From: Diadophis punctatus similis
Taxonomy: Eukaryota > Chordata > Lepidosauria > Squamata > Dipsadidae
Length of the DNA stretch: 64,000 nucleotides
Direction: 5' to 3'
NCBI GenBank assembly: GCA_023053685.1
Contig: JALIGW010000005.1
Coordinates: forward strand, 20,280,001 to 20,344,000
The translations under genes and the position numbers were made by a program. Below, one piece after another: positions 1 to 9,840 of this stretch. The notes beneath the pieces are model-generated. The model was not told the DNA's origin and did no database searches. It saw only the letters and a list, made by a program, of their open reading frames with translations. Numbering within the stretch: the stretch's first letter is position 1; each line of letters opens with the position of its first letter.

Positions 1-611
1 CCCACACTCTGCATTCCAATGACAGGCACCATCTTGTTCTACGCTGGAATGCTGGCCTCGGTTAAAACATCTGTGTAAAATTTGACACTAAACAATAAAA
101 AAAGATCTAGGCTGCCCTCCATGATTTTATAGACAGGAACACAATTGATTTCAAAAGTGCAATTAAAACAAAGGGGAAAAAAAGATTTATAGGAACCGTC
201 AGGACAGCGTGCATTGAAGCACAACTGGCAGCAAACAGCAGCATAAAATGAAAAAAAATGTTTGTTCTAAAAGCAGAAGAGAGAGAGTTAAACATTCCTA
301 CCTCAGTTAAAGGTATTAATGGTGTACTCTTTGAAAACAGCTTTCACCTGCTTATCTTATGTTTAACTGAGGATAGATAAAAGGAGTCAGAAAAGGATCT
401 CAGATGGGGAAAACAATATTTTTCAGCATGGGCTGAATTGTTTTAATGTTTTAATATTTAGTTGTGGAAGCATCTAACCTTCCTTGCCTGATCTTGAAAA
501 GATAGGCAGGGTCATCTGCGGTTAACAGGAACATCTACAGAGTGGGGAGAGTGTCAAAAAATTAAGATGGCAACTGGCAGAAAATAAATAATTGAGATGG
601 GAACAACAGAG
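1..611. other. No recognisable feature
   Basis: AT-rich sequence without a recognisable gene, repeat or motif. The short frames here have no motif and look like chance frames. Confidence 0.5.
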
Positions 612-838
612 TCAGTTTTGTCTAGTTGTTAAGGCACCAGATTAAAAACCAGGAGACTGTGAATTCTAGTCCTGCCTTAGGCATGAAAGCCAGCTGGGTG
701 ACTTTGGGCCAGTCACTCTCTCAGCCCAACCCACCTGGCAGGGATGTTGTTGTGAGGAAAATAGGAGGAGGAAGGATATTATGTTCACTGTCTTGAGTTG
801 TTTATATAAGGTTACAATACAAATAAATAAAATAAAAG
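612..838 (+). repeat. tRNA-derived SINE, Sauria-SINE-like
   Basis: A tRNA-like head (gttaaggcaccag...) is followed by the body 'gccagctgggtgactttggg' and 'cagtcactctctcagccca', a 'ttgttgtgaggaaaata' block, and a 3' end with 'aaataaataaaata'. This order fits squamate tRNA-derived SINEs whose 3' part resembles BovB LINEs. Such SINEs are Pol III transcripts moved by LINE enzymes. The exact subfamily is not determined. Related copies lie at 2566-2716, 4968-5214 and 62995-63176. Confidence 0.75.
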
Positions 839-1835
839 AATAAACTGTGACCATACATTTGAAGCCCTGTCCTTTTATATTGGTGTCACATGTGTGATGC
901 ATGTAAAAAAAAAAGGGGGGGGTTGATTACATGTTAACATCTCCATCTTGACTTGATTGACAGTCCCTTTTCTGGCTGTCCTTGGCTGCATGAACACAAA
1001 CCATCTTAAATCAGCAGACTAGTCTAAAAATCATCATCATCAACAACAACAACTTTGGAATGAATAATGGCAATCACTTCAGTCTTGTTGTCCAAGAGAG
1101 TCCATGAGGGCATCAGGAAACACATTTGACCTAAAGAAAGCTCCACTTTTATTCTTTCTAAGTTGTATGAAACTTATTTTGGCAACCCTGATTTTTGCAT
1201 TGTGTCTGATAGATTTCCTGAACATCAGGAAACCATTGCTGATGCAGTGATATTATTTCATAAGAAAAAGCCGGTCAAAGTTTATATTTCTTTCTGTCTG
1301 GCTTCTAAGGCATGTTTTAAACAATATACAGCTTCTCTGTTTTATAAATGTTGATTCTGGTACAACTTATGGAAATGATCTTAAAGAGGAAGAAATTAAA
1401 ATATTTAAATTAAAAATATTGACTGTAAAGTTTGTTTGGATTCTTCCTTGTATAAATAAATGCTGCAGTATGGGAATTACCACAAACCATAGCATAAAAA
1501 AGACAGGCCCTTCACCTCACATATGACCATGAACGGCTTGAATCCAGAGTGTCTGAAGTTCGTAATTTCCATATGACTCTACACTTGTTACAGTTTTCAG
1601 ATTTGCCCAATATTCCCCCTTTATCAGGGGCAAAACAAAAGATATAGGAAGGAATCTTCCTGACTGGATTTGAAAATGGGCTTAACATTTGGATGAAAAC
1701 AAGAACATCTCTTTATAACCATGGTTAGCATATCAAGCTCAGCATGAATGGAATTGTTATTGGAAAAGACAGAAAGCAGAAAATTCCCTATTCCTGATCC
1801 TTGACTATCAAATTGGAAGCATTTCACATCCATTG
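839..1835. other. Unassigned sequence with a small ATC/AAC repeat
   Basis: Contains a short (atc)n(aac)n run near 1031-1053 and a chance-length open frame of 63 codons at 1163-1354 (+) whose product I do not recognise. No splice or promoter context supports it as a gene. Confidence 0.4.
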
Positions 1836-1843
1836 TCTTAGAA

Positions 1844-1933
1844 CAGGGGTGTCAAACTCGAGGCCTTGCCCACCCCCTGGTTTAGGAAAAAAGTTGCGAT
1901 ACGTCACATGATGACGCAAGTTTGACATCCCTG
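1844..1933. mobile_element. hAT-type MITE, 90 bp
   Basis: Left end CAGGGGTGTCAAACTC and right end GTTTGACATCCCTG are inverted. The flanks tcttagaa (1836-1843) and ccttagaa (1934-1941) differ at one base and are an 8 bp target duplication, as expected for hAT transposition. No coding capacity. Confidence 0.8.
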
Positions 1934-2015
1934 CCTTAGAAGATGGCTTTCTTATTGTCTTGGAATATTTCTCAACATTTCAGCAGGAAATCATTTCTGG
2001 CCTACCTTGGTTCTG

Positions 2016-2080
2016 GCCTTGCTTTATTTTTTTATTTTTTATTTTATTTATTTCATTTATATCTTGCCTTTATTTATTTT
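2016..2080. repeat. T-rich low-complexity tract
   Basis: Runs of ttttatttt and tatttattt make a low-complexity block next to the L2 3' end. It may be part of an old LINE or SINE tail. Confidence 0.5.
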
Positions 2081-2109
2081 TTTGCAAACAAATCAAGGCA
2101 GCAAACGCA

Positions 2110-2556
2110 TATCGTACTCCTTCTTCTTAATTTAATGTAATTTAATTTATTGTTCTTATAGGCCGCCCAATCCCATAGGACTCAGGGCGGCGTAAACAGA
2201 GGGAAGAACAATCAGAAAATACAATAAAAACAGTTTTTAAAAATTACAAAAGTTAAAACCAGTCATCCATGGGGGAATTGAGATCTATTTCACCCCGTCT
2301 GTAAGAAGAGCCATGTCTTCACGGCTTTGCGGAAGGCAAAGCAGGGTGGGGATAATCCGGATCTCTGGTGGGAGTTGGTTCCTGAGAGACAGAGCTCCCA
2401 CAGAGAAGGCTCTCCTCCGTGGGCCCGCCAACCAGCATTGCTTGGTTGATGGGACCTGGAGGAGACCAACTCTGTGGGACCTAACCGGTTGTAGGGAGGT
2501 ATGTGGTAGGATGCGGTCCCGGAGGTAACCTGGCCCTGAGCCATGTAGGGCCATGT
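2110..2556 (-). mobile_element. L2-type LINE, 3' end of ORF2 and 3' UTR
   Basis: The minus strand encodes a degraded C-terminal stretch (LHGSGPGYLRDRILP then LRNQLPPEIR) like the L2 LINE ORF2 end, followed by the non-coding 3' tail (gccgcccaatcccatagga). The same tail recurs at 36048 and 50456. It is 5'-truncated and not functional. Confidence 0.75.
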
Positions 2557-2565
2557 TCTTCCTAT

Positions 2566-2716
2566 TTTCCCCACAACTACAATCCTATGATGTGAGCTGA
2601 GAGAAAGTAATGGCCCAAAGTCACCAGCTGGCTTTCATGGCTAAGGCAGGACTAGAACTCACATTTCCCCAGTTTCTAGCCTGATTCCTTAATCACTAGA
2701 CCAACCTGGCTTGTAC
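2566..2716 (-). repeat. tRNA-derived SINE, Sauria-SINE-like, partial
   Basis: Reverse complement of the SINE body ('ggcccaaagtcaccagctgg', 'tttcatggctaaggcagga') ending in a tRNA-like head at the right. It lies against the L2 fragment on its left. Confidence 0.7.
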
Positions 2717-3370
2717 CAATGCAGCAAAATTGGAAGCTGCTTTCTTTCAGATTTTAGCCTCCGTACCTTAGTTACAGTCTTCACTGCTCAGCAGCAATTC
2801 TGAAATTTTAAGCTGGAGGTTTTGCCTGGCCTCTTTGAAGAAACCAAGGATTAAATCTGGGGCCTTTTGCATGCCAAGAATGTATTCTCTCTCTCCTTCA
2901 GGATAAAGCATACCTGAAATTCATATGGCAGGGTCCAAAATAAGTAATAAAAAAAATCAGGGGTGATTAAGAGCTCTCAGAAGAATCTGCATCATTTCCA
3001 GATTGTGCAAACATGTTTGTGTCTTGGAAACTGCAAAAATAAGCAGAGGGGTGTCTGCTTTCACACAGACAGTATCTTGTACATTCCAAAGGTAATAATG
3101 GAATCGCCTCCAGGAACTGCATCCTTTGCCAGGTCTGTCTGCCATTCCTCATTTTCTTTCAGGTTGTTCTGAAAGCAAATGCTGGCCAGGTATTGGTACA
3201 GTTCTATAGCTCATCCTGTCACCTGCCAAACTCACAGTTAAATGCAACAGATCAACCAATAAACAGACAGAGGAATAAATAATGACCGTAAATGTGTGCT
3301 TCATATCAAAACTATCATGCATGGGCATCATTTGCTAGTCCAAAAATCACACTACGCATTCAGTTTGCAG
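2717..3370. other. No recognisable feature
   Basis: Mixed-composition sequence. Overlapping short frames on both strands around 2957-3172 carry no recognisable domain. Confidence 0.4.
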
Positions 3371-3372
3371 TA

Positions 3373-3768
3373 CAGGTAGTCCGCAACTTACGACCACAGT
3401 TGAGCCCAAAATGCCTGTTGTTAAATGAGACATTTGTTAAGTGAGTTTTACCCTACTTTACGACCTTTCTTGCTACAGTTGTTAAGTGAATCACTGAAGT
3501 CGATAAGTTAGTGACCTGGTTGTTAAGTGAATCTGGCTTCCCCATTGACTTTGCTGGTCAGAAAGGCTCAAAAAGTGATCGCATGACCCCGGGACATAGA
3601 AATGGTCATAAGTATGAACCAGTTGCCAAGCATCTGAATTTTGATCACATGATCCTGGGGCTTCTGAAACGGCCTTAAGTGTGGAAAATGGTCATAAGTC
3701 ACTTTTTCCAGTACCATCGTAACTTTGAATGGTCACTAAATGAACTGTTGTAAGTCGAGGACTACCTG
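3373..3768 (+). mobile_element. Tigger/pogo-like non-autonomous element, copy 1
   Basis: The ends CAGGTAGTCC and GGACTACCTG are inverted repeats flanked by TA on both sides (3371-3372 and 3769-3770). TA flanks and the terminal sequence fit Tc1/mariner-superfamily, pogo/Tigger-like elements. The interior has no ORF. Other copies lie near 11817, 25641, 29851, 31568, 33201, 51576 and 63443. Confidence 0.75.
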
Positions 3769-4967
3769 TATAGAATAATTATTGAGCTATTTAGTACTTG
3801 AAAGTCAGAATGACATGGTACAAAATGACTGTCCACAATTATTCAGAATAACAAACAGTTGGAAACCAAGAGCTCACTTCCAAGTAACAATTAAAATGGG
3901 AACGTCAGGAGATGACAGTGATAAAAAATAGCAAGCAAATAATTGTGTCCTTTACATCAAGCATGCAGATTACTGATACACTAAGGAAAGCCTGTGGTCA
4001 TTACAATGATCAGATGGAGAGGGTGGTTTTAATGTAAGAGAAAAGGCTGTTTTATCTTCAGTGAAAATTTTCTTCAAAATTCAGTGACTCCCATTTGTCT
4101 ATGGATATGTGCATGCTTGGCATAAAATACCCGGTGCTTCATTATTTTGCCATATACTTCGTCAAATCAGCTAATGCAATTTGAAATAGCTAAACATTCC
4201 AGCTATACTCTTTGTAGGTGGAGGAAAGAAAAATGCCATTATTTTCCCCTTGTCAATTAACCTAGAACGAATACAAAGACAAGATCAGTCCTGAAGTGAA
4301 ACATGGTACATTTATTAAACTCAAACAAAAATCTTATTTCAATTTAAGATAGAAGAATACCAGCAGTTCACTCTTGGTCAGAAAAGTATGTTTTGCCTCT
4401 CATGCATTCAAAAAAAGTTTTAAATTATCCTAAATCTGGAAAAAGATGAGATCAAAGGACAGTGTTATTCTGTTATTCTGTAATGACTTGGAGAAAGGAC
4501 CAGCTTTCCTGAATTCAGGAGAGAAGCATAGGCTGAGAGTGAAAACGTTTTTCCTGCAGTTAAATGCAGGAATTTTATGACATGCCATTGTTTTCAAACT
4601 ATCCCAAACTATCCCAAATTCTTCTTAAAACTAACCACGCTTGGATCAATAGCTGTGTAACTGAAATAACGTCTAGTTATTTTCCCCTCTAATGATTTAC
4701 TGCCTTGTAGCCTGTCTTGGAAAGAAATATAGCATAAATTTAAAAAAGGAATAATTAATTGAGGCTTAAAGTTGGCAGCAACTGCGAGGAAAAGAAATAG
4801 TCAAATGATCCCAACAAACTGGCCCAAAGTCCAACAGTAAATATTTGCTGCTTGAAAATAAGTGTGACACATTTTGTTTAATCAATAATTTTAGCCTTTC
4901 GCCGCAACTCAGCTGCACATCGTGACTTAAGCAGTCCTTTGATTTATAGAGTTAGTTACTTTCTTCT
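3769..4967. other. No recognisable feature
   Basis: About 1.2 kb of AT-rich sequence without open frames of note or recognisable repeats. Confidence 0.45.
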
Positions 4968-5214
4968 ATTTTATTTATTATTTATTTATTTCCCTCTTTT
5001 ATTATTTTTACAAATAACTCAAGGCGGCGAATCTTCCTCCTCCTATTTTCCCCACAACAACAACAACACTGAGAGCTGAGTTGGGCTGAGAGAGAGGAAC
5101 TGGCCCAGGATCACCCAACTGGCTTTTATGGCTGAGGTGAGACTTGAACTCAAGGTCTCCCTCTTTCTATCCTGGTGCTTCAGACACTAGACCAACTCTC
5201 CAGAATCTTATACC
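4968..5214 (-). repeat. tRNA-derived SINE, Sauria-SINE-like
   Basis: Minus-strand copy with the tail at left (tattatttatttatttccc), a caacaacaacaac run, the body (ggctgagagagaggaactgg, cccaactggcttttatgg) and the tRNA-like head at right (cttcagacactagaccaac). Confidence 0.75.
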
Positions 5215-5317
5215 ATCAACATAAAAAAGCAGTTGTTTGAGACTTCTACCCAGAGGAAAAATGTATCTGGATTTGGACTACATTTTCATTCAGAAGCCAA
5301 GACTACAGAGTCTAGAT

Positions 5318-5384
5318 CGGTGGCTGTGGTATTCTGGGAGTTGAAGGTCACAAATCTTCAAGTTGCTAAGGTTGATAAACACTG
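5318..5384. mobile_element. hAT-type MITE, 67 bp remnant
   Basis: Contains the attctgggagttgaag module of a common palindromic MITE (see 62152-62286) and ends in aaacactg. Flanks gtctagat (5310-5317) and atctagat (5385-5392) match at 7 of 8 positions and are read as a target duplication. One half of the palindrome is lost. Confidence 0.6.
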
Positions 5385-5392
5385 ATCTAGAT

Positions 5393-5796
5393 CTTCTTTT
5401 GGAGGTCCTCAATGAAACTAGCTTGTTTAATTTTATTTTAAGTAATGGCCATTCTAGAAGCCTTTTGCTGTACTGTGAGCTAAATTGCTCCATCAGTCAA
5501 TTAAACCATTTTAATTGCGTCTGTTTCAAATTATATTCATCTCATGGATGGAAAAACACTATGCCGATTGCCTCCATTTTTATGATGGCTATATTTTGTG
5601 CAAACAGTTTTAAAACTGCTTGTTCTTTGATTGTTAATACAGCAGTATGTAAAAAAGTTAGCTGTTAAGGAGGTTTATTAACCTTGTTTTCCCTCTTTCC
5701 ACCTTCAGTCTCTCTGTCTCTCTCTCGTTTTAACATACACACATTAATTCCCGCCTTTGCTCACAATGCACATTAACACGGGGAATATATTTCAAT
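5393..5796. other. Unassigned sequence with an uncharacterised open frame
   Basis: An open frame of 101 codons runs 5363-5668 (+), overlapping the preceding MITE. It shows no domain I recognise and is probably chance. Confidence 0.3.
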
Positions 5797-6445
5797 CAGA
5801 ATAGAGCTGGAAAGGACCCTGGAGGTCTTCTAGTCCAGCCTACTGCTCAAGCAGGAGACCCTATACCCGTGATGGCGAACCTATGGCATGGGTGCCACAA
5901 GTGGCACGCGGAGCCATATCAGTGGGCACGCGAGCTCAGGTCCGGCACGCATGTGCGCACCAGCCGGCTGATTTTTGGACCTTCTGGGCCCACTGGGAGT
6001 CAGGAAACAAGCTGTTTCCAGCCTCCAGAGGGGGTGGGGAAGGCCGTTTTCGCCCTCCCCAGGCTCCTAGAAGCCTGGAGAGAGCAAAAAATAGGCGTGC
6101 CATTGCATGCTGGGAGTGGGGGGTCATACACGCATGCGCGGGGGTGCATGGAATTATGGGTGTGGGCACGCACACACGTGATCCCATGCATCCCCCCCTT
6201 TTTTGGCACGCGAACCAAAAAAGGTTCGCCATCACTGCTCTATACCATTTCAGACAAGTGATTGTCCAGTCTCTTCTTAAAAACCTCCAGTGATGAAGCA
6301 TCCACAACTTCTGGAGGCAAGCTGTTCCACTGGTTCACTGTTCTCACTGTTAGGAAGTTTCTGCTTAATTCAAGGTTTCTTCTCTCCTTGATTAGTTTCC
6401 ATCCATTGTTTCTTTTCTGGTGCTGTGAACATTCAAAATCTATCA
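5797..6445 (-). mobile_element. CR1-type LINE 3' end, split by a hAT insertion
   Basis: The minus strand encodes the conserved CR1 ORF2 end (NQWNSLPPEVVDASSLEVFK, from about 6400 down to 6250), then the 3' UTR with the complement of 'gaggtcttctagtccagcc'. The hAT element at 5868-6237 interrupts it. The fragment is 5'-truncated and dead. Confidence 0.8.
5868..6237. mobile_element. hAT-type non-autonomous element inside CR1
   Basis: Left end (C)GTGATGGCGAACCTATGGCA and right end GGTTCGCCATCACTG. The flanking CR1 sequence cctatacc (5860-5867) is repeated as tctatacc at 6239-6246, an imperfect 8 bp duplication. The interior is GC-rich with gcacgcg blocks. It shares its ends with the palindromic element at 22113-22648. 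Overlapping frames on both strands are not genes. Confidence 0.75.
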
Positions 6446-6848
6446 CGAAAGATTTTTTTACGCAAGCTTCAAGCCTTAGTTCTGTGTAAAAATAAGGTAA
6501 AAATAATAATCTATCTCTTTTATAATTATGGTAAGGCTAAGCAAATATTTTGTGAATCAAAAATGCCAGCAACATTACTGACCCATATACTACATGATCC
6601 AGAATGATAACGTACTACAGAGGGAGACTTTTTCATAGTAGATGCTTAGTTAGCAAACTTGGGTATTAGATTTAGGTCACCTTTGAATGCATATAAAAGT
6701 TTAAGGAGTTTAAATGCATCTTTAAAGCTATAGTTGGACACCCAACCATACAAAGTGCAAGTAATTTTAAGCAGTACTTGAGGATGGAAAAGTGTGCACA
6801 CTATTCTTGTTCAGGATTGCTCTGGGAGAAAAGATGGAGAGAAGAAAT
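6446..6848. other. No recognisable feature
   Basis: AT-rich spacer between two CR1 fragments. Confidence 0.4.
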
Positions 6849-7968
6849 GTTCAGAATAACAGGAAAGAACAGAATAACAGAATTGGAAGGTACCTTGGAG
6901 GTCTTCTAGTCCAACCCCCTACTCAGGCAGGAAACCCTATACCATTCCAGACAAATGGCTATCCAATCCCTTCTTAAAAACTTCCAGTGATGGAGCAACC
7001 ACAACTTCTGAAGACAACTCCTTTGACTGATTAATTGTCCCAACTATCAAGAATGTGCCGAAGGTGCTTTTTTCAAAAGGCAACTGGACTTTCTGGTTTT
7101 TCTTTGAGTTTCACTTCTCATCCAAGAAGCTTCTTCAGCTCTAACTGGATGGTGGGGAATGGAAGGATTTATACTCCTTGCAGACAGCTGGTCATTTGCA
7201 TTTGCGTTTATTATGGTCATAGACCAGAGACTAGAGCGAATAAAAAAACATTCAGTAAATATACAATTAAAAGTTATAAAATAAAATAATAAATAACAGA
7301 TAAAATCTATGATAAAGTCCAGTCTGTCAATTGCACATGGTCTACACTACTAAAATTACAATCTATAAGCTGTGAGGCCTATAGTCAGTTTAATACTAAA
7401 AGGGAAAGGAATAAGCAGGGTTTGCCAGGTCATTTGCATTATTTTATCTGTGTCATCAGGGTCTTCTGAGTAGTGCAAATGGGTGTGGAGCCTTCTTGGA
7501 ACTGTTGAAAGGACTGTGTTGTAGACTGGAGATAGATGATGACTAATCTATTGAGAGAGGGCTGTTCAGTTTTGACATAGATGGCCTCTTTGACCCCCTC
7601 TTTCAATCCAGCGGTCCTCTCTGTCCAAAATGTGGACTTTGCTGTCTTCAAAAGAGTGGCCTTTGTCTTTTAAATGCAGATACTGTATACTGCTGAATCT
7701 TGTCCTGATGGGTTTGTTTTCTTGTGTTTTGTCATGCATTCATGAAGTGGTTGTTTTGTTTCCCCAATGTTTCCCCATAGGAAAAAGCACCTTTGGGACA
7801 ACCAGGACCTGGATGACTGAGAATCTCCATAGACATTTAACTGTCAAGAAATTTCTCCTTAGTTCTAGGTTGCTTCTCTCCTTGTTTAGTTTCCATCCAT
7901 TGCTTCTTGTCTTGCCTTCAGGTGCTTTGGAGAATAGGTTGACCCCCTGTTCTTTGTGACAACCCCTT
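6849..7968 (-). mobile_element. CR1-type LINE 3' end, split by a Penelope-like element
   Basis: CR1 3' UTR and C-terminal coding remnants occur at 6849-7053 and continue at 7839-7968 (tttccatccattgcttct...). Joining the two pieces gives the same order as the CR1 fragments at 6240-6445 and 48888-49205. The break holds the Penelope-like insertion. Confidence 0.75.
7054..7838 (-). mobile_element. Penelope-like retroelement, truncated, inside CR1
   Basis: On the minus strand 7651-7439 a reading frame resembles the C-terminal GIY-YIG end of Penelope-like elements (ERTAGLKEGVKEAIYVKTEQ then PSLN and QSTTQSFQQF). Terminal pieces with the 'catccaagaagcttcttcag' motif are at 7054-7190, and the complement of that end module lies near 7780-7835. 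The CR1 target aactatcaagaa (7042-7053) recurs as aactgtcaagaa (7839-7850), a target duplication. Most of the reverse transcriptase is missing. Family assignment is by motif recognition. Confidence 0.65.
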
Positions 7969-8025
7969 GCGGCAACTGTTCAAGGCAGAAGTATTTATTG
8001 TATGTATTAAATTTCTATGTTTTCT

Positions 8026-8690
8026 ATACTGCCCATCTCCCCTATAAGGTGACTGAGCAGCTTACAGATTATAAAAAGACCAATATATATAAATAATTAA
8101 AATATTACAACCATGCAATTTAAAACTTTAAAACTATAGGAAAAACCAGGACTAAGAGACGAGGATAAGATCATCTTACCTCATCAATCATCTTCAGGAC
8201 TGAGCGCCCCATTAGGACCCCAAGGCAACTGGCAAAACCAAATTTTAATACCTTTCCAAAAGGCCAAAAGCAGCAGAAAAGACTCTTCTCTTTGAACCTG
8301 CCCATCAGAATTCCTTAGCAGATGAGATCTACTAGGCCTCTTCCGCTGGCACAAGTGGGGCAGAGAGACTCATTGGGGTGAGACTGCTCTTCAGATACCT
8401 CAGACCCATACCTTAATTTGGACCCGGAAGCAATATCTTGATTTGGACCCGGAAGCAAACTAGCAACTAATGCAGCTTGTGCAACAGTAGTGTTATATGT
8501 GTCACCCTAAGGGACCCCAGAAATGTGCACACTGCTGCATTCTGCACCAGCTGTAGTTTCCAAATACTCTTCAAGGGTAGTCCCATGTACAGTGTGTTGC
8601 AATAATCCAGCCAAGAGATGGCTAGGGCATGAGAGACTGTATACAGGGCCTCACAATCCAAGTAAGCAGAATAAATATGAGGGAACACTA
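8026..8690 (-). mobile_element. Old L2-type LINE fragment
   Basis: The minus strand encodes [20 protein letters not shown] and LQLVQNAA, the typical L2 ORF2 C-terminal motif, then degraded 3' sequence to 8026. Frameshifts and stops break the frame. Confidence 0.7.
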
Positions 8691-8862
8691 TCATTATACT
8701 TTACTTTCTGTTGATTACCCTCTACTCCACTAGATGATGTTGTTTGAATTCACATCACTTATGTCAGTTTTTTTGCAAAACTATTGTAAAATGCAGTCAA
8801 ATGACCACAGCAGTGGAGGGCGACCATCAGAACTTCAAATCCAGGACGGAAATAATTCCAAG

Positions 8863-9130
8863 CAGGGGTGAAATGCTCCCGGTTCGCTCGTGCCTGTCGG
8901 TCGTCGGAGAGCCGATCGTGAAGGTAGTGCGCGGCTCCACCTACCTGCCTGGATGCTGCCATTTGGGTTCTTTTACCCTCTGCGCATGCACAGAACGTTT
9001 TGCGCATGCACAGAGGGTAAAGGAGCCCAAATGGCGGCGTCCGGGTGGGTAGGCAGAGCCGCGCACTGCCTTCGCGATCGGCTCTCCAACGACCGACAGG
9101 CATGAGCGAACCAGGAGCATTTCACCCCTG
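8863..9130. mobile_element. hAT-type palindromic MITE, 268 bp
   Basis: The ends CAGGGGTGAAATGCTCC and GGAGCATTTCACCCCTG are inverted, and the whole element folds on itself. The centre has the gccatttgggttcttttac core around gcgcatgc. Perfect 8 bp duplication attccaag at 8855-8862 and 9131-9138. Near-identical frames on opposite strands reflect the palindrome. A sister element lies at 35003-35299. Confidence 0.9.
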
Positions 9131-9138
9131 ATTCCAAG

Positions 9139-9733
9139 GTAGGTTTGTCATCATAATTCGAGGACTATCTATAATTTACCTTCTATTAAATCAGAATCAA
9201 TGTGGGAAGGCCACAACACTGTACACCAATTCATATGCAGCTATTAAAACTAAGGAGGACTGATGTTTAGGTCCCTTTTTTCCAATGAAAAATGATTTTG
9301 CTGTGATCGTGTAAGATACTTCCCAGTTGCAGAGAGGAGTAGCCCGTTCTGGGTTCCAGAATCCTAAAGTTTCTCATTTATTGCTTTTAAGCCACATGAC
9401 ATTTTGGAGTGGGGAAATCATAGTCTAAAGTATCTTGGGAAGACGCAATAGATTCTCAGGAACTGAACTGATCTTCCTTTTTCCTGTTGCTGTTTCTGAC
9501 TTATTCCTCTCTGGCTGCACACCTAGGGAGTGAGTAGCAAACACATTCCATTGCTCTAAAAATACAACCTATAAATTACAGCAACAGCCGCAACCAAATG
9601 CTCTAAGAATGCATCCAGTGGCTTATTGTTTGCTTTTTAAAAGGAAAGTTTTTTGTTTTTGTTTTAAAATCCCCGTAAAGCCACATCATGCATAGTTACA
9701 GCCTGCTTCTCAGACGCCAAAAATGAAAATAAA
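9139..9733. other. No recognisable feature
   Basis: Unassigned. A short tcgaggactatctata near 9157 resembles a Tigger-like end but is too short to call. Confidence 0.35.
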
Positions 9734-9840
9734 ATCTGCTTGCAAAACACACACATGCATACACACACAGAGGATCACATTGATTGCACTTTCAGAGTGC
9801 AATCAATGTGATCCTGGGGGTGTGTGTTTTGCAAGCAGAT
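9734..9840. repeat. Long hairpin, 107 bp
   Basis: The left arm (atctgcttgcaaaacacaca, then aggatcacattgattgcac) and the right arm (gtgcaatcaatgtgatcct, then tgtgtgttttgcaagcagat) are complementary around a short loop near 9791. It lacks CAG ends or an 8 bp duplication. It may be a foldback element or a microRNA-like hairpin. Confidence 0.8.

Noticed and set aside
5869..6307. Overlapping frames of 123-136 codons
   Set aside because: They lie in a non-coding hAT element and have no domain.
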